From Henriciella mobilis (GTDB lineage: Bacteria > Pseudomonadota > Alphaproteobacteria > Caulobacterales > Hyphomonadaceae), in contig NZ_QWFZ01000033.1 of assembly GCF_003576315.1 (NCBI RefSeq), positions 1 to 64,000 of the forward strand: DNA of 64,000 nt. Direction: 5' to 3'. This document shows positions 16,580 to 24,621 of the stretch, piece by piece; the stretch's first letter is position 1; every line of letters begins with the position of its first letter. The notes beneath the pieces were generated by a model. It saw only the letters and a program-made list of their open reading frames with translations, did no database searches and was not told where the DNA came from. The position numbers and the translations under genes were made by a program.

Positions 16580-18111
16580 TCGAGTGGATTCTTGAACTGG
16601 CGCCGGCATGGGCCGAAGCGCATGCCCCGGCTCTGATTGTCGTCCTGCCGCTGCTGGCCGGTCCGATTTGCGCCTTCCTGCCCGGGCAGGGCCGCACGGC
16701 CTGGCTGTTCACCGTCCTTGTGACGGGCCTTTGCACGCTGCTCGCACTTGTCCTGCTCGCGCAGGTCCAGTCGGTCGAGGGCGGGGCGATTATCTCCTAT
16801 GCCATGGGTGGCTGGGAGCCGCCCTTCGGCATCGAGTTCCGCATCGACGCGCTGAACGTGCTGGTCCTGCTGCTGGTCAGCGTGATCGCCTTCCTTACCA
16901 GCATCTTTGGCTGGCCGTCGATCCAGGCGGAGATCAATGAGGAAAAGCGCGCCATGTTCTTCGGCGCCTTCCAGGTCTGCTTCATGGGCCTCTTGGGCGT
17001 GACGGCGACGGGCGACGCGTTCAACCTCTTTGTCTTCCTCGAGCTGTCCTCCATCGCGACCTATGTGCTCGTCGCACTCGGCTCCGGCCGTGACCGGCGC
17101 GCGCTGCCCGCGGCGATCAATTATCTCCTCATGGGGACAATCGGCGCGAGCTTCTATGTCGTCGGCGTCGGCTTCCTTTACGCCTCGACGGGCACGCTCA
17201 ATATGGCCGATCTCGCCGTGCGCCTGCAGGATGTCGGCGGCAACCGCGCGGTGCAGGTCGGCTTTGCCTTCATCCTGGTCGGGCTTGGCCTGAAGGCCGC
17301 GATGTTCCCGCTGCACCAGTGGCTGCCCAATGCCTATTCCTACAGCCCGAGCTTCGTGACCGCTTTCCTCGCCGCGACGGCGACCAAGGTGGCGATCTAT
17401 GCGCTGGTGCGGTTCCTGTTCTCGGTCTTCTCGCTGGAATACATCTTCGAGGGCGCCAGCCTTGCGCTGATCCTCGCGCCGATGGGGATCGCGGCGATGC
17501 TCGCCTGTTCGTTCCAGGCCATATTCCAGAGCGACATTCGACGGACGCTGGCCTACTCATCGGTTGCCCAGGTTGGCTACATGCTGCTCGGCATTTCGCT
17601 TGGCACCGCAGCCGGCGTTTCGGCGGGCATGTTTCACCTCGTCAACCACGCCCTGATGAAGGGCGCTCTATTCATGGCGGTGGCCGGTGTCGTGCTGACC
17701 TATAAGGGGACACGCATCCATGATTTCGCGGGCCTCGGCCGCTCGGCGCCGTGGACGATGACCGCCTTTGCGATTGGCGCCCTGTCGCTGATCGGCGTTC
17801 CGCTGACGGCCGGCTTCCAGTCGAAATTCGCCCTGGTCTCCGCGCTGTTGTCGAGCGGCTGGTGGTGGGCGGCGATGATTGTCGTCTTCTCCTCGGTCCT
17901 GGCGGTGATCTATATGGGGCGCATCCTGGAGGCGGTCTTCTTCCGCCCACCGAACAACCCGCAAAAGCGCCACAAGGAGGCGCCGATGCTGCTGCTCGTG
18001 CCGCTCTGGATCCTGGCGCTCGCCAATATCTGGGTCGGTATCAATGGCAACTTCGTCTCGGGCCTGGCTGACAATGCCGCCGCCGCACTCTTCGTGGGAG
18101 GCGCCCAATGA
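16576..18111 (+). CDS. mrpD: Mrp antiporter subunit D, proton-conducting NuoL/M/N-like (first of three)
   Basis: A 511-residue protein with about fourteen membrane helices. The key membrane carboxylate is present in FNLFVFLELSSIATYVLVAL, and the helix-7/8 lysine in GLGLKAAMFPLHQWLPNAY. It also has the signature SDIRRTLAYSSVAQVGYMLLG. It matches MrpD, a cation or proton translocating subunit related to complex I antiporter-like subunits. It overlaps the neighbouring genes by four bases on each side. Confidence 0.93.
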   Translation: MIEWILELAPAWAEAHAPALIVVLPLLAGPICAFLPGQGRTAWLFTVLVTGLCTLLALVLLAQVQSVEGGAIISYAMGGWEPPFGIEFRIDALNVLVLLLVSVIAFLTSIFGWPSIQAEINEEKRAMFFGAFQVCFMGLLGVTATGDAFNLFVFLELSSIATYVLVALGSGRDRRALPAAINYLLMGTIGASFYVVGVGFLYASTGTLNMADLAVRLQDVGGNRAVQVGFAFILVGLGLKAAMFPLHQWLPNAYSYSPSFVTAFLAATATKVAIYALVRFLFSVFSLEYIFEGASLALILAPMGIAAMLACSFQAIFQSDIRRTLAYSSVAQVGYMLLGISLGTAAGVSAGMFHLVNHALMKGALFMAVAGVVLTYKGTRIHDFAGLGRSAPWTMTAFAIGALSLIGVPLTAGFQSKFALVSALLSSGWWWAAMIVVFSSVLAVIYMGRILEAVFFRPPNNPQKRHKEAPMLLLVPLWILALANIWVGINGNFVSGLADNAAAALFVGGAQ

Positions 18112-19589
18112 CCGGTGAAACCCTGATTATTGCGGCGCTGCTGATCCCGCTGGTCACGGCTGCCGGTATCTTCTTCGCCGGCAAGCTGCCGGATGTCCGC
18201 GAAGGCGTGACGCTTCTCGGTGCAGGCGCGCTGTTCGTGGTGTCTGTCTGGCTGGCGGGCACGGTTACCAGCGATGCGCCGGCCGAACTCCTGCTTGGTA
18301 CCTCGGTGCCGGGGCTGGACTTCGCCTTCAAGATGGAGCCGCTGGGCGCGATGTTCGCGCTGATCGCGAGCGGGCTGTGGATCGTCAACAGCTTCTATTC
18401 CATCGGCTATATGCGCGGAAACCGGGAGCGGAATCAGACGCGCTTCTATATCTGCTTCGCCATTGCGCTGCTGGGCGCTGTCGGCGTCGCCATGGCCGCC
18501 AACCTGTTCACCCTGTTCGTCTTCTATGAAGTGCTGACCCTGTCGACCTTCCCGCTGGTCGCGCACAAGGAAGATTCCAACGCCCTGCGCGGCGGGCGTA
18601 TCTACCTGATGACGCTGCTCGCGACCTCGATCGGCCTGTTCCTTGTCGCCATCATCTGGACCGCCACCCTGGCTGGCGGAATGGATTTCGTACCAGGCGG
18701 CCTGCTCGCCAATGCTGAAGGCGTCACGCCCGTCATCGCCAGCGCGCTCCTGATCCTGTTTGCCTTCGGGATCGGCAAGGCGGCGCTGATGCCGGTCCAT
18801 TTCTGGCTGCCCAATGCCATGGTGGCCCCAACGCCCGTCTCGGCGCTGCTGCACGCTGTCGCCGTTGTGAAGGCGGGCGTGTTCACGATGGCGAAAGTCG
18901 GCCTCTATGTGTTCGGCTATGACCTCCTGAAGGAGACTCCGGCGCGCGATTTCGTGCTCGGTGTTGCCTGCTTCACCATTGTGGTCGCGTCGCTGATTGC
19001 GCTCACCAAGGATGACCTGAAGGCCCGGCTTGCCTATTCGACCGTCGGTCAGCTCGCCTATGTCACTGCCGGTGTAATGCTGGCCACGCAGGCCGGCATG
19101 ATGGGCGGGGCGCTGCAGATTCCAGCCCACGCTTTCGGCAAGATGACGCTCTTCATGTGTGCAGGCGCGATCTATGTCGCGACGGGCAAGAAGGCGATTT
19201 CGGAGATGCGCGGCCTCGGGCGGCGTATGCCCTGGGTGTTCGGGGCCTTCCTTGTCGGCTCGCTCTCGATCATCGGGATTCCGCCTTTCGCCGGGGCCTG
19301 GCCGAAAGTGCTGCTGATGCTCGGCTCTTCCGATTCCGGCGACAGCTATGTTGCCTGGGTGCTGATCATCTCCTCGCTTCTCAATATTGCCTACCTGCTG
19401 CCGATCGCCATTCTCGGCCTCATGCCGCCCAAGGGTACGCCGGAACCGGCGCCCTACAAGCGGCCTGAGGGTGCACCGATCTTCACGGTCGCGGCGCCGG
19501 TTTTCACCGCCGTCGGCACGCTTGTCCTGTTCTTCTTCATGGGCGAGCTCTACGACTTTCTCCTGCCAGCCATCGGAGGCCAGCCATGA
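18108..19589 (+). CDS. Second NuoL/M/N-like antiporter subunit
   Basis: A 493-residue protein with about fourteen helices. Conserved ion-path residues appear in LFTLFVFYEVLTLSTFPLVAHK (Glu), FGIGKAALMPVHFWLPNAM (Lys, His) and SALLHAVAVVKAGVF. DDLKARLAYSTVGQLAYV is the usual TM-loop signature. It is a proton-conducting subunit of the MrpA/MrpD superfamily but lacks the C-terminal MbhD/E part of a true MrpA. Overlapping starts and stops on both sides place it firmly in the operon. Confidence 0.9.
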   Translation: MTGETLIIAALLIPLVTAAGIFFAGKLPDVREGVTLLGAGALFVVSVWLAGTVTSDAPAELLLGTSVPGLDFAFKMEPLGAMFALIASGLWIVNSFYSIGYMRGNRERNQTRFYICFAIALLGAVGVAMAANLFTLFVFYEVLTLSTFPLVAHKEDSNALRGGRIYLMTLLATSIGLFLVAIIWTATLAGGMDFVPGGLLANAEGVTPVIASALLILFAFGIGKAALMPVHFWLPNAMVAPTPVSALLHAVAVVKAGVFTMAKVGLYVFGYDLLKETPARDFVLGVACFTIVVASLIALTKDDLKARLAYSTVGQLAYVTAGVMLATQAGMMGGALQIPAHAFGKMTLFMCAGAIYVATGKKAISEMRGLGRRMPWVFGAFLVGSLSIIGIPPFAGAWPKVLLMLGSSDSGDSYVAWVLIISSLLNIAYLLPIAILGLMPPKGTPEPAPYKRPEGAPIFTVAAPVFTAVGTLVLFFFMGELYDFLLPAIGGQP

Positions 19590-19972
19590 GCGACTCCACC
19601 AAGCCGCCCCATCTGAGCGATCATGGCGAGCATGCGCTGCCTGATGACAGCCAGACCTCGCCGGTTGCCAAAGTCCTGTTCGGCTGGACGTCGAAGCCGT
19701 GGACGGGACGTGTCCTGTTCATCCTTCTGGGTGTTGTTTCGCTGGGCCTGGTCCTGGTTGAGCCGCTGCTCGAAGCCATGGCCGGGGAGGGGCATCACTT
19801 CCGCCACACCTATTTCAACATCGACGGCATCACCGCCTTCCATGCCTGGTGGGGCTTCGGCGCCTTTGCGCTGGTCGTGCTGGCCGGCTGGCCGCTCGGC
19901 CGGCTGATGCGCCGCGACGAGGACTATTACAAGGACGAGGCCGAACCGGCCGGTGAGGAGCCCCACGAATGA
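19586..19972 (+). CDS. Two-helix accessory protein of the antiporter operon, unknown function
   Basis: A 128-residue protein with a hydrophilic histidine- and aspartate-rich N-terminus and two membrane helices (VLFILLGVVSLGLVLVEPLL and FHAWWGFGAFALVVLAGWPLG). A charged tail, RRDEDYYKDEAEPAGEEPHE, follows. It is not one of the canonical Mrp subunits. It overlaps the genes on both sides by four bases, so it is produced with the complex. A structural or regulatory subunit is a reasonable guess. Confidence 0.8.
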   Translation: MSDSTKPPHLSDHGEHALPDDSQTSPVAKVLFGWTSKPWTGRVLFILLGVVSLGLVLVEPLLEAMAGEGHHFRHTYFNIDGITAFHAWWGFGAFALVVLAGWPLGRLMRRDEDYYKDEAEPAGEEPHE

Positions 19973-21717
19973 GCGGACTTCTCTCCACCATCAATCCGGG
20001 TCTTGTCCTGATCCTGGCCGGCGTGATTGCCGGACTGACGCCGATCCAGCGCGTCCGCCAGGGGCTTGCGCTGATTGCGCCGGTCCTGGCCCTTGTGATG
20101 CTGCTGGCCGCACCGCGTGAGACCGACCTCGCCACGATGAGCCTGATGGGCTTCGACATGGTGCTCTACCGCGTCGATTCGCTGTCCTTCATCTTTGCGC
20201 TCGCCTTCCTGATCGCGGCCTTCATCAACGCTGTCTACGCGCTGCACAATGACAACCAGCTCGAGGACTCCATGGCGATGTCCTATATGGGCGCGGCTGT
20301 GGCGGCCTGTTTCTGCGGCGACTTCATCAGCCTGTTCGTGTTCTGGGAGCTGACGGCGGTGACCTCCGTCTTCCTGATCTTCCTGTCGGGCACGCGCGCC
20401 GCCTACAAGGCAGGGATGCGCTATCTCGGCCTGCACGTCCTGTCGGGCGTGATGCTGCTGTTCGGGGCGATGCAGCTCTATTTCGATACCGGCGATATCA
20501 GCGTGCGCCAGCTCGAGCTCGGCAATCCGGGCGTGCTGCTCATCTTCCTCGCGCTCGGCATCAAGGCCGGGTTCCCCTTCCTGCACACCTGGCTGGCGGA
20601 CGCCTATCCGAAGGCCACGGTGACGGGCACGGTTGTGCTCTCGGCCTTCACCACCAAGCTCGCCATCTATGCGCTGGCCCGCATTTTCCCCGGCGAGCAG
20701 AGCCTGATCTGGATCGGCGCGATCATGACCGTCTATCCGGTCTTCTTCGCGGTCATCGAAAACGACCTGCGCAAGGTCCTGTCCTTCTCGCTGAACAACC
20801 AGCTGGGCTTCATGGTCTGCGCGATCGGCGTCGGCACGCCGCTGGCGCTGAATGGCGCGGCCGCGCACGCCTTCTGTCACATCATGTACAAGTCGCTCCT
20901 GTTCATGAGCATGGGCGCGGTCCTCTACCGCACCGGCACGACCAAGGCGACGGAGCTTGGCGGGCTTTACCGCACCATGCCGTGGACGACGCTGTTCTGC
21001 CTGATCGGCGCGGCCTCGATCTCGGCCTTCCCGCTGTTCTCCGGCTTCGTGTCGAAATCGCTGACGATGAGCGCGGTGGCCGGCGGCGGATTCCTGATCC
21101 CGTGGCTGATGCTGCTGTTTGCCTCTGCTGGTGTGCTTGAGCATTCGGGCATCAAGATCCCGTATTTCGCCTTCTTCGGCCATGACAGCGGCAAGCGCCC
21201 GCGCGAGGCGCCGTTCAACATGCTGCTCGCCATGGGCGCGGCGGCTTTCATCTGCGTGGGCGTCGGCCTGCCGGCCATCATGCCGGGCTTCGGCTTCGAC
21301 TGGCTGTACTCGATCCTGCCCTTCGCGGACGACCCGTATACGGCGCGGTACGAGCCCTATACGGCCGATCACATCCTGACGCAGATGCAGCTGCTGGTGC
21401 TGGCTATCTTCGCCTTCGCTGTGCTGCAGCGCATCGGGGCCTATCCGCCGGAGAAACGCGGGATCATCCTCGATACCGACATCCTCTGGCGCAAGATCGG
21501 TTACGGCCTCGCGCGCTGGTCGGGCACGGTCTGGACGAAGGTCGGACCGGCGATGACCGGCGTGGTCGGCGGCCTGACAGGGCGGGCTTTCAACCGGCTC
21601 GAGGCGGCGTTTAGCCCACGCGGCACAATGGCGCGGGGCGGGCTGAACAACAGCATGGCGATCTGGACGGTCGTCCTGCTTGGCCTGTCACTGCTCGTCG
21701 CCTTCTTCATCCGTTGA
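19969..21717 (+). CDS. Third NuoL/M/N-like antiporter subunit
   Basis: A 582-residue protein with about fifteen helices. Ion-path residues are kept: FISLFVFWELTAVTSVFLIFL (Glu), LGIKAGFPFLHTWLADAYPKA (Lys, His) and ENDLRKVLSFSLNNQLGFMV. The C-terminal 100 residues contain an amphipathic stretch (ILWRKIGYGLARWSGTVW) and a last helix, which recalls the lateral helix of NuoL-type subunits. It ends the operon and is followed by a stem-loop. Three such subunits in one operon is more than in standard Mrp. Confidence 0.9.
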   Translation: MSGLLSTINPGLVLILAGVIAGLTPIQRVRQGLALIAPVLALVMLLAAPRETDLATMSLMGFDMVLYRVDSLSFIFALAFLIAAFINAVYALHNDNQLEDSMAMSYMGAAVAACFCGDFISLFVFWELTAVTSVFLIFLSGTRAAYKAGMRYLGLHVLSGVMLLFGAMQLYFDTGDISVRQLELGNPGVLLIFLALGIKAGFPFLHTWLADAYPKATVTGTVVLSAFTTKLAIYALARIFPGEQSLIWIGAIMTVYPVFFAVIENDLRKVLSFSLNNQLGFMVCAIGVGTPLALNGAAAHAFCHIMYKSLLFMSMGAVLYRTGTTKATELGGLYRTMPWTTLFCLIGAASISAFPLFSGFVSKSLTMSAVAGGGFLIPWLMLLFASAGVLEHSGIKIPYFAFFGHDSGKRPREAPFNMLLAMGAAAFICVGVGLPAIMPGFGFDWLYSILPFADDPYTARYEPYTADHILTQMQLLVLAIFAFAVLQRIGAYPPEKRGIILDTDILWRKIGYGLARWSGTVWTKVGPAMTGVVGGLTGRAFNRLEAAFSPRGTMARGGLNNSMAIWTVVLLGLSLLVAFFIR

Positions 21718-21721
21718 ACAG

Positions 21722-21740
21722 GGCCCGGCATTGCCGGGCC
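21722..21740 (+). terminator. Stem-loop ending the antiporter operon
   Basis: A perfect 8-bp stem, GGCCCGGC/GCCGGGCC, with a 3-nt loop sits five bases after the last stop codon. The following TGACTTG is a poor T run, so termination may be partial. Confidence 0.65.
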
Positions 21741-21911
21741 TGACTTGCGCGATCTGCGGCAAATAATAGATAGATTTTGATTGCTGGCTGGGGCAGAAGT
21801 TCTGGCGAAAGACACTGCAGGGGACTAGGATCTGCAATGGAAGCAACTATTTACACGTCAATCCGTTTGTAAGTAGAAGACAAGATCAAGATAATTCTGT
21901 TGGAGTAAAAA

Positions 21912-22328
21912 GTGGACGCAACCGTAGATAATGGCGCTTCGCCGATGACCGACGCGCTTGAACTGACGACGGAGATCGTCGCGGCCTATGTCAGCAACAA
22001 TCCTGTGCAGAGCAGCGAGCTCTCCAATCTCATTCGCAGCGTTCATGAGACCTTGCAGGGGCTGTCCGGGCCGGCTGCGGAGGTCACGGAAGCCAAGCCC
22101 GCCATTCCGGTGAAGAAGTCCGTTACCGACGATTACATCATCTGCCTGGAAGACGGGAAGAAGTTCAAATCCCTGAAGCGGCACCTGCGCGCCAAGTATG
22201 ACATGACGCCGGAGGAGTATCGGGAGAAGTGGGGCCTGCCTTACGATTACCCGATGGTCGCGCCCAGCTATGCCCGCAAGCGCTCGAAGCTGGCAAAGCA
22301 GATGGGGCTTGGCACCGGTAAAAAGTGA
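21912..22328 (+). CDS. mucR: MucR/Ros-family transcriptional regulator
   Basis: A 138-residue regulator. An N-terminal oligomerisation region ([30 protein letters not shown]) is followed by the DNA-binding zinc-finger region [33 protein letters not shown] and the family tail [22 protein letters not shown]. The first position of the second zinc-ligand pair is Asp in place of Cys (CLED), as in many alphaproteobacterial members. The start is GTG at 21912 with GGAG six bases before; an ATG at 21945 lacks such a site. MucR proteins bind AT-rich DNA, often silence genes, and in Caulobacter act in the cell cycle. Confidence 0.93.
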   Translation: MDATVDNGASPMTDALELTTEIVAAYVSNNPVQSSELSNLIRSVHETLQGLSGPAAEVTEAKPAIPVKKSVTDDYIICLEDGKKFKSLKRHLRAKYDMTPEEYREKWGLPYDYPMVAPSYARKRSKLAKQMGLGTGKK

Positions 22329-22344
22329 TAGACTAGGATGCCGT

Positions 22345-22398
22345 AATACTTTGTTTCGGACCCGAAACGGAAAAGTTACGAAACCGAAACAAAGTATT
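22345..22398. repeat. 15-bp inverted repeat with nested CGAAAC copies after mucR
   Basis: Perfect arms AATACTTTGTTTCGG and CCGAAACAAAGTATT enclose 24 bp. The enclosed sequence holds two further CGAAAC copies, one of which pairs locally with the left arm (GTTTCG-GACC-CGAAAC). It could form two alternative hairpins in RNA or serve as a protein-binding site. It may end the mucR transcript, though no T run follows at once. Confidence 0.7.
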
Positions 22399-22462
22399 CA
22401 TTCAGTCATAGTTAATTTTTTACATACAGAACTCTTGTCGAGGGAGTCGAATTCAGCCACAC

Positions 22463-22987
22463 ATGACGTATCACAACGTCACGGGGGTGGCTGAGATGAC
22501 TGCTAAAGCAGGTTTTCGCGGGCTGAATGCCGCACAGAGGGAAATCGTTTCCCATTGGTATGAGGTCAAAGGCGACCGGCTCGTTCCGGGCAAGGCCGAT
22601 ATCGACCCGGGCGCCCTGAGGGCGCATCTTGCTTCCATTTCCATTGTCGAAGTCGATTTTCGCGGACAGGCGCGCTTCCGGATTGCCGGGTCGGGCCTGC
22701 GCCGGATCCTCGGCGGTGAGATGCGGGGCAGGCTTATTAATGAGCTCGAGCGTGACAAGGCCGACATGTGGTCGCTTGGCCTGATGGCGGCGATCGACCG
22801 GATCGAACCGGTCGGCGGAATCATCGACCGCGCCAAGGACCGTCATGCCTGGCTGCGCCTGCCGCTCGGCAGCGCCGGCACATCGAGCTTCGTGCTTTGC
22901 CACGATGTCCTGCTGGCGCATGAGGTGCCTGAGGAACCCAAGGGCTTTGGCCTGTTTTCCGCTGCGCCGTCTGGATTGGCCGCCTGA
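22463..22987 (+). CDS. PAS_5-type PAS domain protein
   Basis: A 174-residue cytoplasmic protein. The segment IVSHWYEVKGDRLVPGKADIDPGALRAHLASISIVE continued by FRIAGSGLRRILGGEMRGRLINEL fits the PAS_5 (DUF1488-like small PAS) family of alphaproteobacteria, which has no attached output domain. A signalling or sensory role is inferred only. The start may instead be the ATG at 22496, which has GGGGG eight bases before it. The IS element begins 38 bp after its stop codon. Confidence 0.7.
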   Translation: MTYHNVTGVAEMTAKAGFRGLNAAQREIVSHWYEVKGDRLVPGKADIDPGALRAHLASISIVEVDFRGQARFRIAGSGLRRILGGEMRGRLINELERDKADMWSLGLMAAIDRIEPVGGIIDRAKDRHAWLRLPLGSAGTSSFVLCHDVLLAHEVPEEPKGFGLFSAAPSGLAA

Positions 22988-23016
22988 TTCTTTTCGGATT
23001 GATTTCCTGAAATAGG

Positions 23017-23024
23017 AAAAATAT
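23017..23024. repeat. Target-site duplication, left copy
   Basis: AAAAATAT, identical to 25522-25529 and directly outside the left inverted repeat. Eight bases is the duplication length known for the IS1595 family. Confidence 0.88.
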
Positions 23025-23047
23025 CCTAATTATATACTTGACAAAGC
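23025..23047 (+). repeat. Left terminal inverted repeat
   Basis: Begins CCTAATTAT and ends GACAAAGC. Relative to the reverse complement of the right end, only positions 10 and 14 differ. A TTGACA hexamer inside it (23038-23043) could serve as the -35 box of the transposase promoter. Confidence 0.9.
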
Positions 23048-23051
23048 ACCG

Positions 23052-23077
23052 CCGTTGGGGCATCCCATAACCAACGG
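23052..23077 (+). promoter_or_regulatory. Stem-loop covering the transposase ribosome-binding site
   Basis: CCGTTGG pairs perfectly with CCAACGG. The right arm runs into the Shine-Dalgarno GGAGG of the transposase, so the hairpin would limit translation from transcripts entering the element. Confidence 0.5.
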
Positions 23078-23085
23078 AGGCTGTC

Positions 23086-24087
23086 ATGTCCATTGACCTT
23101 ACAAATCCGATCTTCACCGACGAGGACGCAGCGCGCGAGCATCTTGAAGCGCAGCGCTGGCCTGACGGTCCAGTGTGCCCGCATTGCGGTGCCATGGAAG
23201 ATCACGTGCATGCCATCAAGGGCGCGCGTGCCCGTCCGTCCAAGGCCCACCCGGAAGGCAAGGAGCGCAAGGGCCTCTACCAGTGCAATGCCTGTCGCCA
23301 GCAGTTCACCGTTACCGTCAAGACCGTGTTCGAGCGCTCCAAGGTGCCGCTCAACAAGTGGCTTGCCGCCACCTACATGATGGCGTCTTCAAAAAAGGGT
23401 GTCTCTGCTCACCAGATCCACCGCACGCTTGGCGTCACCTACAAGACCGCCTGGTTCATGATGCACCGCATTCGCGAAGCCATGAAGGAAGACACCGACT
23501 CTTCCGGCCCGCTGGGTGGCGAGGGCAAGATTGTCGAAGCTGACGAGACCTATATCGGCAAGCGTGACGTGCCTTACGTCTCACCGCGCCGCAAGAAGGA
23601 AGGCCGCCCCTTCATCAAGTCAGGCGGAAACCAGAAGCGCCCTGTTGTTGCTCTTGTCGAGCGTGGCGGCCGCGTGCGTTCCTTCCATGTCCGCATCGCA
23701 ACCAAGTCTCAGGTCCGCGACATTCTGGTCCGCAATGCTGACCGCAAGTCGGTCCTGCACACCGACGAGTCACGCCTCTACACCACGACAGGCCGTGAGT
23801 ATGCCGATCACAAGACGGTCAATCACTCGGCTGGCGAGTATGTCCGCGAGGGCGTGCACACCAACACGATTGAGAACGTCTTCTCTGTCTTCAAGCGCGG
23901 CATGAAAGGCATCTACCAGCACTGCGGCGAAGCTCACCTGCACCGCTACCTGTCAGAGTTCGACTTCCGCTATAACCGCCGTCAGGCCCTCGGCATCAAT
24001 GACGAGGAGCGCCACAACCAGCTTCTCAAGAGCCTCGGTGGCAAGCGCCTGACCTATCGGCGGACTGGTGAAGCCGCGCTCGCCTAA
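23086..24087 (+). CDS. IS1595-family (ISXO2-like) transposase
   Basis: A 333-residue transposase. An N-terminal zinc ribbon uses C31xxC34 and C67xxC70, followed by a helix-turn-helix part (VSAHQIHRTLGVTYKTAWFMMHRIREAM). The DDE-type catalytic domain shows Asp153 (IVEADETYIGKR), Asp227 (LHTDESRLY) and the HTNTIENVFSVFKRGMKGIY motif with Glu263. The family tail HLHRYLSEFDFRYNRRQ is present. The frame is intact and the start ATG has GGAGG before it, so the enzyme is probably active. Confidence 0.95.
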   Translation: MSIDLTNPIFTDEDAAREHLEAQRWPDGPVCPHCGAMEDHVHAIKGARARPSKAHPEGKERKGLYQCNACRQQFTVTVKTVFERSKVPLNKWLAATYMMASSKKGVSAHQIHRTLGVTYKTAWFMMHRIREAMKEDTDSSGPLGGEGKIVEADETYIGKRDVPYVSPRRKKEGRPFIKSGGNQKRPVVALVERGGRVRSFHVRIATKSQVRDILVRNADRKSVLHTDESRLYTTTGREYADHKTVNHSAGEYVREGVHTNTIENVFSVFKRGMKGIYQHCGEAHLHRYLSEFDFRYNRRQALGINDEERHNQLLKSLGGKRLTYRRTGEAALA

Positions 24088-24163
24088 GCAGAAGGCGAGA
24101 GCCTTCATGCGCTACAGGAGGCGCCAAAAGACTCGACTCAAGTGACCGATTTGCCGACTATTT

Positions 24164-24181
24164 CTCCCGCATAAGTGGGAG
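24164..24181 (+). promoter_or_regulatory. Hairpin over the ribosome-binding site of the first cargo gene
   Basis: CTCCCGC and GTGGGAG form a 7-bp stem (one G-U pair) with the loop ATAA. The right arm contains most of the GGGAGGG Shine-Dalgarno sequence of the gene at 24187. Confidence 0.45.
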
Positions 24182-24186
24182 GGATA

Positions 24187-24522
24187 ATGAGCAAAGACGA
24201 TGAGTTTTTGCGTCAGCTTGATGAGCTAGGCGAAGCCGAAGTTGAAATCAGGATTGCGCAGCGCGTTTATGGTAATCGACGCAAGGCGTTGGCCGAGCAA
24301 TGGCTCGCCAATCAAGAGCGCTCCCGCAATGAGTCTTCCCAAGCCGAGCAAATCGAAATTGCTCGTTCGGCCAAAGACGCAGCATGGGAAGCCGCGCGGG
24401 CAGCGCGGGAAGCAAACCAGCACGCAAAAACGGCCAACATTATCGCCACAATAGCGCTGATAGCGGCGCTAATCTCTATTGCGGTCACGATCTTTCGCCC
24501 CTTCCTTTTTGGAAGTCCGTGA
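24187..24522 (+). CDS. IS cargo protein 1: coiled coil with one C-terminal membrane helix
   Basis: A 111-residue protein. Residues 1-80 are charged and helical (DDEFLRQLDELGEAEVEIRI, then repeated Ala/Glu/Arg heptads). A single membrane helix follows (TANIIATIALIAALISIAVTIF) and the chain ends soon after, so it is tail-anchored. The ATG at 24187 follows GGGAGGG by four bases. No family recognised. Together with the next gene it could form a two-part system, but there is no direct evidence. Confidence 0.72.
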   Translation: MSKDDEFLRQLDELGEAEVEIRIAQRVYGNRRKALAEQWLANQERSRNESSQAEQIEIARSAKDAAWEAARAAREANQHAKTANIIATIALIAALISIAVTIFRPFLFGSP

Positions 24523-24621
24523 TTGTGACCGCCCCTTCTTCATTTCCTCCTGCGGCTTTGGCTCTTGAGCCATCATCCGCTTGAGGGTGTCGTTGAATTT
24601 ATCGTCTTTGGAGTTGATCAT
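24469..24621 (-). CDS. Possible 50-residue protein antisense to the cargo genes
   Basis: An open frame on the minus strand begins MINSKDDKFNDTLKRMMAQ and continues with EPKPQEEMKKGR before a basic tail. The sequence looks protein-like (charged, with a KxxDxxLKRMM...PKPxEE pattern seen in small alphaproteobacterial proteins). AGGA lies nine bases before its ATG. That ATG overlaps the start codon of cargo gene 2 in a CATG palindrome. Its 3' part overlaps the end of cargo gene 1 antisense. It may be chance. Confidence 0.35.
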   Translation of the reverse strand: MINSKDDKFNDTLKRMMAQEPKPQEEMKKGRSQSRTSKKEGAKDRDRNRD

